Origin: Odontocerum albicorne
Lineage: Eukaryota > Arthropoda > Insecta > Trichoptera > Odontoceridae
Direction of reading: 5' to 3'
Length of the DNA stretch: 64,000 nt
Assembly (NCBI GenBank): GCA_949825065.1
Contig: OX463845.1
Span: 28,891,315-28,955,314 of the forward strand
Part shown: positions 32,131 to 43,480 of the stretch, in pieces
How positions within the stretch are numbered: position 1 is the first letter of the stretch
How the letters are laid out: every line of letters starts with the position of its first letter
The notes under the pieces: generated by a model
The model's database searches: none
Seen by the model: the letters and a program-made list of their open reading frames with translations, nothing else
What the model was told of the DNA's origin: nothing
Position numbers and translations under genes: made by a program

Positions 32131-32461
32131 AAAAAATCTCCATTTCTACATTCGGTTTAATAGATTTTGAAATATAAACATAGAGATAAAATTAAATTTC
32201 ATATAATAAAGATACTTTTGATATTCCTACTGACGTCTTCCAGCCACTCTCAGCCAGTCGCGTTCATTCTGTTGAGAACGAAGCAGTTTTGAAGCTGCAG
32301 AATGCGATCGCCGTGCTCACAACCGTGCATCCACAAGCCTGGCTGAACGTCGCTCTGCTGCTTCCCCGGCATTTTGATGAACTAAAGCAGATCGATTGCA
32401 CTGAAAAAGAAAAAAGAAAGTTAGAACAAAAACATATAAAATTGCGAAACATTAAGAAAGG

Positions 32462-32625
32462 AACTGAATAATATTGTTAAGTTCATAGACGTCGTTGTTC
32501 TTGGCGGCAAGAATAGCTCGTTTACTAAGCCAATCGTGATTCTTATAATTGATTTGAATGTTGGGAAATACTTTTTCAACCAATTCTTCTTTTGACGTCA
32601 CTAAATTGCAGAAGTTGCAAGAAAT
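32462..32625 (-). pseudogene. Helitron helicase C-segment fragment (third example, shorter)
   Basis: It matches the 3' half of the 26455-26740 fragment ('tgacgtcactaaattgcagaagttg' back to 'ggaactgaataatattg') and breaks at about 32620, where unrelated sequence starts. It is a second helicase relic within the same Helitron copy. Confidence 0.7.
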
Positions 32626-33844
32626 TGGACGTTATTTAGGTAAATACATTACAAAAAACTAACAATAATGACAAACTAATACATCTGGTTACAAATTAGC
32701 AAAAATGTGGTAGCTTCATTAAAAACGTTTATCAAAAGTTTACGTTAGTTGCATGTGAAACTTTTAATAATTCAAATATATAAAGCATATACAAATACAT
32801 ACCATGACTTCAAATGAAAATCAACCGACTTTCAAATTCACCGCTGATTGCACTGAAAAATAAGAAAAACGTAGCAATTGATTTATCTACCGCATCATGG
32901 CAGTTATTGGCTCATTGGCTTACTGGATTTCCTCAGTACATTTCTAGGCGTCTCTGGAATAAAAGGATCAAATTAATCACATATTCGGTTTGATGTTTCT
33001 GAATAATGTTAAATCAATCGACACAATACAAATTCACCGCTAATTGCACTGAAAAATTAAAAAAAATTGTTCAAAAAACGAAGTGAAACAGCAAATGACA
33101 TATTACGAAATGACGCATTAAATTTTAATATAGCGAGTGTTACTTTTACGTCCAAACAGATGGCGCTTGTTTTTTAACACGAACTATTTGAAAATTTAAT
33201 ATTTATTATTTAATATTAAATTATTTAATATTTATTATTTAATATTCTAAATCAAAATGAAAATAGGTCGAAATCTATATTGCGTGTGTTGCCGTCCCGT
33301 TCAACAGGAGGGGCTCCCGTTATTTCGTATGTTTTATATACTTTTTTAAATACAACTGTATAGAAAAAAAAATATAAACATGCTTGAATACGAATGTAAC
33401 CTTTTGTCAAAATTTCATAGCAATGAAAAATAAGACAAACACTTGAAAAATGAAATGAAAGAATCGGAAACGTCGAAAATGCAATGTGACATAACTGTCA
33501 ATGAGAATTGTTTAGTTTGCGTGTGTCGCTGCAGGGGGCGCTCTCGTTATTTCGTATGTTTTATATACTTTTTTATATACAACTGTATATAAAAAAAAAT
33601 TACAAACATGCTTGTATACGAATGCAACCTTTTGTAAAAATTTCAAAGCAATCGGTGAAGAACTTTCGGAGATTAGAGATTTTCTATTAACGAACATTAA
33701 CATTTTTATTTATACACAATATATTACTCAATTACATTTTTTTGGGACTAATATTTTTATTTTACAAATTCAGCTTACTGTTTCAATACTTCACATAAAA
33801 GATGTCCTTAATTTCGTCGCTTGTGTATTGTGGTGTTCTAGTTT

Positions 33845-34400
33845 GCCGATTGAATCCTGAAGCACACTGTAGATAATATTGAATTTTGTAACAAAGTCAT
33901 CTTTAACGACGAAGCCCATTTTCACCTCGACGGATATGTCAATAAGGAAAATTGTCATGTTTATGAAAATCCTCTAGTTTAGGAAAGACAATAAAGAGAT
34001 ACGCGTCGAGTTACAGCATGAGATCGTTTTTGAGCTGGAGATGTCATTGGACTTGTTTTTTGAAAACGAGTATGGCGAAACGGTTACTATCAATGGCGAT
34101 CACTATCGCAACATGCTGACAAACTTTTTATAACTCCAATTGTAGAATATATTATTTTAGCAAGACGGCGCTACGTGCCACATAGCAAGAGAAATAATGA
34201 TTTTATTGCAGTTAAAATTTCCTGACCATTTCATTTCCCGGTATTGGGCGGCGAGATCGTGCAATCTAACGTCTCTAGACTTTTATAATATTTTTGAGAT
34301 TTGTAAATGACGAAGTCTGCGCGAACAATTCGCAGTGGATAGACGAGCTCAAAACCAACAATCGTCAAGTTACGTGTATTAATGAAATTGTCCGAAAAAG
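33845..34400 (+). pseudogene. Mariner/Tc1-like transposase relic
   Basis: Plus-strand pieces in shifting frames include NKVIFNDEAHFHLDGYVNKE (first catalytic Asp region, about 33891-33950), then 'FFENEYGETVTINGDHYRNM' (about 34057-34116), 'QDGATCHIAREIMILLQLKF' (second Asp, about 34162-34221) and 'RSCNLTSLDFY' (third Asp region, about 34255-34290). This is the block order of a large insect Tc1/mariner transposase family. The spacing from second to third Asp is about 37-38 residues. At least six stops or frameshifts are present. The N-terminal DNA-binding half is absent; Helitron copy 2 ends directly before this relic. Confidence 0.75.
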
Positions 34401-35850
34401 TAAATAAAAAATTTCGTCGAAAGTGTGGTCATCTGCAGAACATAATTACTTAACGCTAATATCAATAAATCGGCCAGTTTCTAAAAATCATATTTTTTTC
34501 AAAAAACAAGACTTCAAGTTCAAATGGAGCATACATATAGTAATGGCTGACTTTCCATCGAATGTCGTAATTTATAGGTTTTATGAGTTACTTACAATTG
34601 ATAGACGTACTACAACTGAAAGATGTGTGTTAGGATAGACTAAATTAGAAAATGTTCTCTCAATCGACTCCAATAGAGACTTTGTGTGATAGTGATGCTA
34701 TAGTATTGATGCGATAAAATTGCGTGGGCTTCGATGAAAAGTAATTAATATCAGAATCGATCTGTCTTTCTCTTCCGATGAAAATGTGGTCCATCCTAAC
34801 GAGGCATTCTTAACGGAAACATAAATTGTCGGGCCGGTGATACTGAGACAGATAGAAGTGAATATCACTTGAAAAAACTGGGTGCCACGACTGCCGTGTT
34901 ACGCCAAGCGAATAATATAGCAATGTCAAATTATAAATCGAGTGTTTGGCCTCGATACATTGGTAAGAGAACTGATGTCTTCCTCTGTTGGATTCTGGAT
35001 CGATCTAAGTGGTTTATCATCATTCAGTTTACAACAATCCGTGTTTGAGAAAGGTATTATGTTAGTTAAATATCATAGCAACGAGTTAAAGTGTTAACTT
35101 AAGAAATATATAAAAATATATTGTATCATTAATGGTCATACACGGCGAATGAACTAACACGATCAATAATATTTTCTTGGCAATCTCATTGATCGAAGAA
35201 GTGTTGGAAACTAAACTCATAAGGAGATATTTTGGTAGTGTTTTTAGTCATGTCAAATTGTATGATTATATATAACTAACATACTAACATACACTTCGTC
35301 TAAAGACAAAGGTGTCTTTATATGTTAGTTCGTCCTTCCTTGGAAAGTTTTCTGCGGCTTTCTCACTAAATATGTTTTTATAAACATATTCAGATCCGAG
35401 GAAGTACTTAATCTAATGACCCTAGCCCCCCCCCCACCTTAATTTAATTTCATTTGTAATATTTTTAATCGGTCAATAGCGAGTTAGAACTCCGTTGAGA
35501 AGTAGATCTCCAAACGGAGCTATAAATTATCCATTTATTTTTATTATACGTTGGATTTAAGACGCGCAAAATTGAAAGAAGAGAAGATAATGCAGGAAGG
35601 TGCAGGCTTTACTCCTGTAGAATAGTTCATCAATATGTAATATAATATGGATAACAGTTTTAAATATTTTATCTATTTTTCCCTCCACTCGAATTAAAAT
35701 GAATCGCATTGATGCTGATCTGCCAAGAGACTGAATGTTATACTGACGGCACATCTTAACCTACTCGTATTTAAAGTGCACCTCGAAATTCTTAACAAGA
35801 TTAGGATACCCTCTTGATGATTAATGCTTTTGTAATTTCAACTGTTTTCG
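34400..35850. other. No recognised gene
   Basis: I see no named element. A short inverted pair 'actaacatactaacata' / 'tatatgttagt' lies at about 35275-35328. A run of C (about 35427-35437) is the only other notable feature. Confidence 0.35.
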
Positions 35851-36029
35851 ATGAAAAATAATTATTCTAATACATGTAGTTCTCGTTTTCGGGTTTTTGT
35901 TCGTGAAGAAACGGCAGTGTCAAGTCACGATTCAGGTATCCAAAAATCGAAATCAAATTTTGTAATATTTACCAACAAAGACTTTGGGATTACTAAGATT
36001 ATTGAAGAGATGTTACAAGATCACCATTT

Positions 36030-36460
36030 CACAGAGTTTAAAAAAAAAAAGGTGGCGCAACAAAAGAACGGACAACCCCAGGGTAGTGTGCTAGCCCCGA
36101 CTCTCTTCAATATACCCACTTATGATAAACCTTAGAGTTCACATACAAAATCATTTGTTTACGCTGACGATCTCACCCTTTCCGCACAGGGAAACACTTT
36201 TGAGCAGGTTCAGACTAACTTATTTGGGGCACTTGAACCAATGACAAAGAGAACAAAAACCAAACCCTTCTAAAACACAGCTTTGCGCCTTGCACCTACG
36301 CAACCAAGACTCATCCCGTGAGGTTAATATCATTTAGATTGATGAGAGACTGGAACGTTGCCCTACACCCAAATAACTTGGTGCCAAACGCAAAGCCAGT
36401 CGCTGTTTTACAATAACCAGCGCTATTGTAAATCAGCGCCAATCCAATCGTCGCAAGCCG
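36030..36460 (+). pseudogene. Jockey-like reverse transcriptase fragment
   Basis: The blocks KNGQPQGSVLAPTLFNIPTY (36064-36123; RT motif usually LPQGSVLSP.LFNIY), then after a stop SFVYADDLTLSAQGNTFEQV (36150-36209, catalytic ADD intact), '..NLFGALEPMTK', and the frame-shifted equivalent of 'KPNPSKTQ.CAFHLRN' (about 36255-36305) are in the order of a jockey/CR1-type RT. It is 5'-truncated with several stops and frameshifts. The clade call is by motif style only. Confidence 0.7.
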
Positions 36461-36479
36461 AGGGCTACCGGTACCTACA

Positions 36480-37320
36480 TTGTAAACAATATATATGTGA
36501 AATCACGTAAATGAATGACACCGAGTTTGACTCATTTTCTAAATGTCAAGTAACGTAATATCATAGGGAAAATATTATGTGGTAAATATATTCAAATAAT
36601 ATATTTTTTTTATATCAAAATATCTTTTTTACTGATATTTTAAAAAAATACTTTGATATTTTTAATACTTATTTCCTTTTTATGGATTTTTTGGTTACCT
36701 CAACTTTTTTGATATGTGTAGCAATGTCTTATTGTTGACCACAGAGTATACAGAGTTCCGGATATTTTTTTATTATTTTGTTACGAATTCCTTTTATAAT
36801 TAAATTTTATACAAAACTGGCTATTATTATTTTAATCGCAAAGGAAACTAGGTCTTAGTGTTACCTAGCTAAGTGTGTCTTTTCAACGCATAGTGTTAAC
36901 ACAATGTGGTTTTTTGTAACAAATTAGCGTGAATCGTTCGATCGAAATGTCACGCTCCGTCGAGTGTTGCAAAAGTAACCGATTTGTGTTACGTTTCCTA
37001 TTTTCAATGAGAATCAAAGTAAAAAAGATCTCGTTGAATGACAAGGAAAAGAACAACCAAAAGTTTCTGTTTTCTTTTTTTTAATTCTTTCACTTCTTCT
37101 TGCACATTATGAGGTCTCTCGACGTTGACCATCACCAAATCAATACTTCATGTCTTCCAATCGGGACCCAAGTAATGATTAATTAAAATATAAATTGCCA
37201 TTCTATATTTTTCTTCACAGATATTTCACCTCTTTACAACCTTCCCTTTAATGAAGTGGTGGAGACTGTCATACATCTCACCGCGCAAGACAAGCTCCAA
37301 ACATGATACCTCAAACACTT
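36480..37320. other. AT-rich stretch with no recognised gene
   Basis: I see no identifiable element. Confidence 0.35.
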
Positions 37321-37324
37321 GAAA

Positions 37325-37640
37325 ATTTGAGGGCAACTCGAGTTCTGATGAGTATATTGGCAAAAATCTGTCAATCTGTTTAAGTTTTTGAACTAAATAT
37401 AACATAATGAATATAACTATGTATTGAAAAAAAATCTACTAGCACTATGCTAAGAATTATTTTTCAAACACTAGAACTATCAAAGGGCAACTCGAGTTCT
37501 AATGAGGGTATTGGCAGAAATCCGTGAATCTGTCAGAGTTCTTGAACTACCATAAAAATAACAGAATCAATAAATAAACTATTTATTGAAAAAAGCTCTA
37601 CTAGCACTATGCTGAGAAATATTGTTTGAACATTAGAAGT
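37325..37640. repeat. Two diverged tandem units of about 154 bp
   Basis: 'gggcaactcgagttct' begins at 37331 and 37485. Both units continue through 'attggca.aaatc.gt.aatctgt', 'tattgaaaaaa..tctactagcactatgct' and 'gaa.tatt'. The copies differ at many sites, so the duplication is old. Confidence 0.8.
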
Positions 37641-37739
37641 ATCAAAGTAATATGTATAAAATCAGTAGGCAAATAAATAAATATTGTTGGGAAATACAAA
37701 AAAAATATTAAGTTTTAAACTAATGTAAAGTGAAATGTA

Positions 37740-38035
37740 TAACAATAATAATACAATGGCAATTTATAGAGCACGCTCTCCTTAATGATACTCTTACTCG
37801 GGATTTGAACCGCTTATTGACAGATTAGAAATACTACAAAATAAAAATATATAAGTTTAGTGTAAGGATAGGAAGGTGGTGGCTGCGGCCATTAGATTAA
37901 GAACTTCCCAACATCTGCATGTGTTAAGAAAACTGTGAAAATCGCAGAAAAAATTATAGATCTCCCGATACATGATGTAACATGTTTGGCTCTAAATGTA
38001 GTGTATTTGTATAGTGTTTATGTACAATCATATTT
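37740..38035 (-). repeat. Dispersed repeat family D, copy 1
   Basis: This aligns with 46560-46905 in the same orientation through 'gctctcc', 'actcgggatttgaacc', 'tgacagatta.aa', 'ataggaaggtggtgg', 'gcggccattagatta', 'acttccc.a.atctgcatgtg' and, further on, 'gt.tatgtacaatcat'. On the minus strand 'ggttcaaatcccgag' is like a polymerase III B box, but I find no A box. No coding frame is shared. It is a SINE-like or MITE-like repeat of unknown class. Confidence 0.6.
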
Positions 38036-39856
38036 TTTATGAACCCTGCCGAAAAAGGCCGTCTTCAAGTATAATACGTGTTGTCAACCTCTCTATGAAA
38101 CGTACAGATGTTTCAACTGGTGTGCTTGATAATCAGTGTCAGACAAATTGAACTGTGTGTTAATTTGTTAAATCAATATTAGAAATAGGACCTAAAATCT
38201 TTGAGTGAAAAACTAATGTTCCATCACAAGTGCTAGCAAAATGAAAGAATGAATGCCTTTATACTCGTAATAGGAATGTATGCATAACGAGTTGTATGGA
38301 CGGGAAAGACGTGAATTTCAGCCAGGATGTCAACCCCAACACATGGACTTGCCAACCCCAATACATGGACACGACGTGATGGTGATGCTGTTAATAGCGT
38401 GTGTATTTCATATAATTGTTAGGCGGGCGTTCAGATTTGATTCCTGACGGGTACCCCTCCGGACTGGTTTTACGCTTAAACCGTTTTATACCTGAATTAA
38501 TGTATTTCTGTAGCTAAAATGCTACTTATCATCAATCTTATAGCGCTAATAAGCAGTGCAAAAATAGCGCTCTGTAAAAAAACTGTCTAATCGAAAGACT
38601 GCAGCAGATTAAACCTTGGTCGTCTTGGATATTTAGATCTTTTATCTCCTTGCCATCATAATTTAAAGTTTGATCTGTCAAGAGTGTCTGCTTTCTGAAG
38701 TGCAACATTTAGAATAAACCAATATACACACAGGCGTTTTCCATCTAAAAGATGTCTGATAAACATACTCGATCACGAGAGATAACTCATCACATTTCTC
38801 AGCCTTGCATCTCCAAAAAAATAAAATTAAGAATTCGTGATATCTCTGCAAATACTCAACATCTTGTTAATGCATGTGCACGGTTTTCCTCATAACTAGC
38901 TATATACAGAGGTCTATTGACATGGACTTTGGGCCATATTTTTTACAGTAAATGTGTTCGTTTTCTCAGAAAATCTGTATTATTTCCCTTTGTGCACACG
39001 TAAGTTGTTTTTATTTTCACAATCTTCCCCTATAACAAAATGCGCCCCCCTGGGGATCGTTATCCACAAGTCGAGAAACGTTGGTATATCGTATCACATA
39101 CATATACATTTGACTGTTTATATATTTGACTGCTTGTGTATTTGACTTACTGAAGATTATAAGGTGTTAAAATGTCCGATTAAAATAAAGAAATACGCAC
39201 TAGTGTAGCATTCAGCTCTAAGTTCTGATAACGTGTCACATTTAATACGATGTGTCATGTTCGTATTAGCAAAACTGGTATGATTAACTAAGGTGGGAAA
39301 GCACATACTGCAAGTGTGACATCAGTCATCGGTGACTGAGTCACGTCATCAATGATTTGTGGATAACCAAACGCCACGCCTTAAAATATTTCTGGACTGG
39401 AACCAGGATCGTAATAACTCACGATAACGTCTGCCTGTTTGCGTAACTATTCAGGAGCCCGAGGCGCCGGCCAACACCCAACATTACGTCTTACACACGT
39501 GAGGCACTCTGCTGTGTTTCAGTATGAATCTACTTCAGCTTGGGTTTCTATTTTCTTAGAAGAAAGAAATACCCACTTTGATGTATGGAAGTGTAAAAAA
39601 GAATGCAGACCGTGGATCACTGCCGGATGTGTTCTAATATTGATTATATTATTAATACATATCATCACGCTGCGTCCCTTGGGAGGTAGGCATAGCGAGC
39701 ATATCTCCTTATTTATCTATCCATGCACTCTCCTTATTTATCTATCTATTCCCCTCCTCCAAACTGTCGTTTTGTCATGCACAATCTTCTATTATTCGTA
39801 CTTCTCGCATTACCTTATTTTAAAAAACTGGTCCATTTGATCGGCACACCGTGCAT
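38036..39856. other. No recognised gene; one long open frame
   Basis: The plus-strand frame 39439-39840 (133 codons, MRNYSGARGAGQHPTLRLTH...) is the longest here. Its first 75 residues have a balanced composition, then a hydrophobic stretch TAGCVLILIILLIHIITLRP. I recognise no family, and the second half is AT-driven. An internal 'cccaa.acatggact' duplication lies at about 38334-38365. Confidence 0.3.
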
Positions 39857-39931
39857 TATACAAAATGAAGAAATAATGACTAACTGACGACTTGGTACTG
39901 TCAGTTAGACATTATTTCTTCATTTTGTATA
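39857..39931. repeat. 32-bp stem, 11-base loop hairpin
   Basis: The arms 39857-39888 and 39900-39931 are reverse complements with one mismatch (tacaaaatgaagaaataatg(a/t)ctaactgac). The loop is 'gacttggtact'. It stands alone with no obvious longer flanking repeat. It could be a tiny MITE relic, or a hairpin precursor if transcribed. Confidence 0.85.
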
Positions 39932-40154
39932 TCCACACTTGAACATTTAATCTGTCCATTCATTCATTTCTGATGTATTTTATTTATTGATATCCACATT
40001 TTTTCTTAGTGCCTATATCTTCACAGTACATATGTTATTTATTTTATTTCTATATTTTTTTCTGCCAAGCCTAAAGTTCACTTCAGTACGTGAAAGTTGG
40101 CACGTTATATGTATTATCATTGAATTATAGTATATTATATTCAATAGTTTAATA

Positions 40155-40310
40155 CTTTTTATTGCCATGGGGCAATATCTTCCAATTAACCAGAAATATG
40201 TTAAATAATCCTTAAGAGATTACCCCTTTTTTATAAATCTGCGTATCAACGGAAATCGAGCTCAAACAAGCTAAGACAGGTGTCTTATCAACTAGACTAT
40301 AGAGACATTC
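40155..40310 (-). mobile_element. SINE family A, nearly full length, minus strand
   Basis: On the minus strand: A-box-like 'tatagtctagttgataagacacc', B-box region 'gagctcgatttccgttgata', a short A/T run, 'catatttctggttaattgga', then 'agatattgccccatggcaataaa'. The length and block order agree with 9535-9712. Confidence 0.75.
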
Positions 40311-40744
40311 ATAGTTAGCTTTTTGCTAAAAAAATCTGACGTTATCTTGAAGAATTTACTTTTTGTGAGTTTGTCCATTCATTATTATTATTAATTCAGT
40401 CATTATCTCACCTGAATCTATATTTTTTGTGTAGCTTGTTAAGCTGGTTCAGACATATTTTAAAAGTGCATTTAACTTCCAAAAAAAGCAAGGAACATTG
40501 AATCTCTACCATTAGAACTTAATTTAAGCTGGCAATACTGCACACTCAACGCAACATAAAAAATGCATGCAGTGATTCAATATGCATACATTGGATTCAC
40601 AATCGATGCTGATTCCAAAGGTTATGCCTATTATCTTACTAACGCGTGGCTCTCAGATAACAGGAGTGTGTCCTTAGGGCTAGGTATTAGGGCTTGCGAG
40701 TTTTAGTACGAACGGCATTTAAATAAAAGCCTGAAGATCTAAGT

Positions 40745-41100
40745 ATATCATATGTAATGTAGAGATTCATTCGACAAGATATCGAAAATATTTAATGAAT
40801 ATGGTGTTGGTATAAATTATCATGAGTATATTATCAAAGTAGAGCATGTTGTAGAGGGAACGATTGCTTGACTGAGTGATTTAATATTTCAAACGGGGTA
40901 AAGCAAGGATGTGTCAAGTTACTCTAGTTGTTTAATATTTACACATTTGCATGTTAGAGGTCAATGGGTATAAAAATACAGAAGGGGAATGTTTGCGGAT
41001 TTGATGTACGCTGATGACATGGTTGCTAGCAGAGAAAGATAATAAATTACAGAGTCTGATAAGTAAATTGTATAAGAAATTTAACATAGAAATCTATTCA
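40745..41100 (+). pseudogene. LINE reverse transcriptase fragment
   Basis: Broken plus-strand frames read FDKISKIFNEYGVGINYHEY (about 40770-40830), then 'NGVKQGCVK', 'LFNIYTFAC', 'SMGIKIQKGNVCGF' and 'YADDMVA' (about 41009-41030, catalytic ADD intact), followed by 'KLQSLISKLYKKFNIEI'. These are RT motifs in the usual order ('GVRQGC.LSP.LFNIY', '..YADD.V'). The 3' tail is not attached. It may belong to the same family as the free tails listed elsewhere. Confidence 0.7.
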
Positions 41101-41752
41101 TTATCCCAGTGTCAATGGATTACTAGTAGTGTAAGATTCAACCGGAAATCTGGATGTCATGTAAAGAACCGTGCAGTAATCCAATCGTAATGAATTACTA
41201 TCAGTCTTAGAGCCACCTGATTTATGTGAATCAATTATGTCAGCAGAATAATCGACTATCTTTTGAAAATACTTGTATATGGTTATTAAAACCATCGAAA
41301 GTATGAACACTTAATCGGTCCAGATAACACGTGCACGACGACTAAAAGTCGAGTGAAGAAAATTGTTGAATATTGGACGCAGTTATCATCAAATCCCAGT
41401 GGATTTGTCATCATGTCATAAAACTCTATCTGACCAAACATCTGAAGCAGTTTTTCAGGTGCCAATAGACTGTCACTCACTATTGGCATCCCGGTTTCAA
41501 ACACACTTTCAGACATACTCGTAATTCTGTCTTAATTTATTTACTAGCATTTATTCATTATTTATACGCTTCATTATTTAAATTGTTAAACAAAGTGCTC
41601 GTGAGTTTTATTATAAGATAGGGCTATAAAAGTATTTGTTAGGCCCATATAGGCTTAAATTTTTCAAGAACTTTTTATCCATCGAAATTTCCATTTTTAC
41701 TATTAAATAAGCATTCTATCCTTAAAAGATGATTTCTGATTTAATTATATTG

Positions 41753-41862
41753 ATCTGCATCCGTTCATCATTGATTGTACCTGATGATAAGTGTACTTGA
41801 AAGCGCAATCTGCATCAGTTCATCATTGATTGCACCTGATGATAAGTGTACTTGAAAGCGCA
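41753..41862. repeat. Two tandem units of 55 bp
   Basis: 'atctgcat' begins at 41753 and 41808. Each unit continues 'c.gttcatcattgattg.acctgatgataagtgtacttgaaagcgca'. The two are almost identical. 'cctgatgataagtgtacttgaaagcg' looks like the end of a retroelement, but I cannot place it. Confidence 0.9.
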
Positions 41863-41929
41863 ATAATATAATCAACTTAAAAATACGTATATCAAATTTT
41901 ACGTGCATACTCGTATATACCATCACTCC

Positions 41930-42260
41930 ATTGACCTGTTGAGGTTGGTAGAGATATCAGAGCTAAACTGTCACGATTGACTTTATCGACTTCTCCACAT
42001 CCATTCATTTTCTCATACAGTTACTTATGTTTCTCTTCCTCCTTACGTTGCCTTTTTTTCAAAATTTAATTAATTTGATCACACCTTCTTCTTCTCTATC
42101 GTCTTCTACTACGACTCCTAACCATGCTTACATTGTAATTTTTTTTAATTAATCTTTCGTCACTCATCCGTTCAAACAACCTCGACGTGCTCTTTTTCAC
42201 CCTGCTTCAGTGTTTGGCTCTTGATAATTAAATTTCTTATTCCCTCATACATAAATAAAT
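41930..42260 (-). pseudogene. LINE 3' tail, minus strand, decayed
   Basis: The complement of the LINE tail is readable. 'ctccattgacctgttgagg' lies at the element end, 'aatttaattaatttgatcac' is the linker also seen at 12.4 and 28.1 kb, and 'catccgttcaaacaacctcgacgtgctc' is antisense to the 'LRWFG..ERM' block. Confidence 0.45.
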
Positions 42261-42869
42261 AAATATAGATTTATTGATAACGACATAGTATTAACGTATA
42301 TTATATAAATACATTCCGAAATTGCGCATATATCTCAAGATAAATAACAGTAAATAAATTTTACAGAGAACCTATCAAAATGTCTGACATACATCGACAC
42401 ACCACAGTTCTCCTCAGTGCACGCATTTACTCGACTCTTTTTAATATTTATAACTTTAAAACAAACAAATAATCATGTTTAAAATATTATTCAAATTAGT
42501 ACAAGAACATTCGTAAAAATAATATAATTTTTTTATCAAAAACAAAAAATACATCTCAAAATTATGCTCATCCAAGAAACGTTGTTAATACAGTTTAAAT
42601 CACTTGTCGATAATAAATATGCCTTAAATTTTTATTAACACATATTATAACAATTTCGAACATGGTTTACTATCTAATAATTCTTCATTCGAATGCCTCT
42701 TACTAAAATATATAGCGTATGAAAAATCGAGTTAATGTTTTTTTATAAGGTAATGATTAATTGTAATATACACTCGTGTATTCAAAAGGTATTTTTCATT
42801 AAAATAAAAAATGAACAACTAATATTTTCCTATTCATTTATCTTACATCTCTGTCCATCGCTATCCTAT

Positions 42870-43480
42870 CGACACTTGAAGATAGGTCAAGTTGAGTCTT
42901 GGTGAACCAAATCTCAACATCCTTCCCGGTCTTGAGCTATGTCAAATATGACGTTTAAAGAAGATCCTATCAACTCCTTTATTCGGTCCATCAATTTTGT
43001 ACGATACCCTCGTCTTGCTCATTTTCCCTCAACTGTTCCGGTGATCACCAGCTTCTCCAGTCTTTCGCTACCCCTTCTGGTAACATGCCCATAAAATGTA
43101 AGCATTATTTTCCTGCATATTTTTTTAAATAGGTTAGGTATGACCGACGTCATAGGTATCCTTATATCCTCGAACACTAGGAGTAAAAAGTGCTTGTGTC
43201 GTTCAAGGGGAGTAGCACAACGCGGGGTTCGAACCAAAGAACGTCCAGCGCGTTACCGCGCGGCCACTCACCTCACTTGTTGAAAACCTTTCAGTTTTCT
43301 CTAATTCTTGGATGATAGAGGCATTTGCGTACCTTGTATTTCATAGGATACAGATCATCCACCTTAAACATCTCATCTTGAAGGCATATAAAATGTTTCA
43401 TTCCCTCTTTTTATATCAGCCATGTTTCCACTCCATACAATGCTATGGAGAATACTAGAGGTTTCACGTGATGAATTAAA
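42870..43480 (-). pseudogene. LINE C-terminal tail, interrupted by a SINE
   Basis: On the minus strand, ALYGVETWL-like coding near 43440 leads to 'LYPMKYKVRKCLYHPRIREN', then the insertion of SINE family B (43135-43282). After it come KICRKIMLTFYGHVTRRGSE and RLEKLVITGTVEGK (43130-43019), then broken sequence to about 42870. The order '..ETW..', '..GH..RR....EKL...G.VEGKR' is the LINE tail of a family different from the 'LRWFGHVERM' one. The 72-codon frame 43237-43019 joins SINE and LINE sequence by chance. Confidence 0.65.
43135..43282 (-). mobile_element. SINE family B, inserted in a LINE, minus strand
   Basis: The minus-strand head 'gtggccgcgcggtaacgcgctgg' and B box 'ttggttcgaaccccgcg' are followed by the body '...gtgttcgaggatataagg' and 'ctatgacgtcggtcatacc'. 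It aligns end to end with 8885-9045. It lies within the LINE tail listed at 42870-43480, so it is younger than that LINE. Confidence 0.8.

Larger units (their letters stand above)
31221..33841 (-). mobile_element. Composite Helitron, copy 2
   Basis: The ends are the same as in copy 1: the minus-strand 3' end '...gccacagcaacgcgtggccgggtacggctag' with host A at 31220, and a far end CTAG (33838-33841) with host T at 33842. The interior differs. It has two copies of the 'gccactctcagcc' module, each followed by a helicase C-segment fragment (31570-31855 and 32462-32625), a minisatellite (31855-32130), an AT repeat near 33190-33240, and the subterminal tandem module. It is 2621 bp against 2560 bp for copy 1. 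Non-autonomous. Confidence 0.8.

Noticed and set aside
43019..43237. 72-codon minus-strand frame as a gene
   Set aside because: Its first half is SINE family B and its second half a LINE tail; the fusion is accidental.
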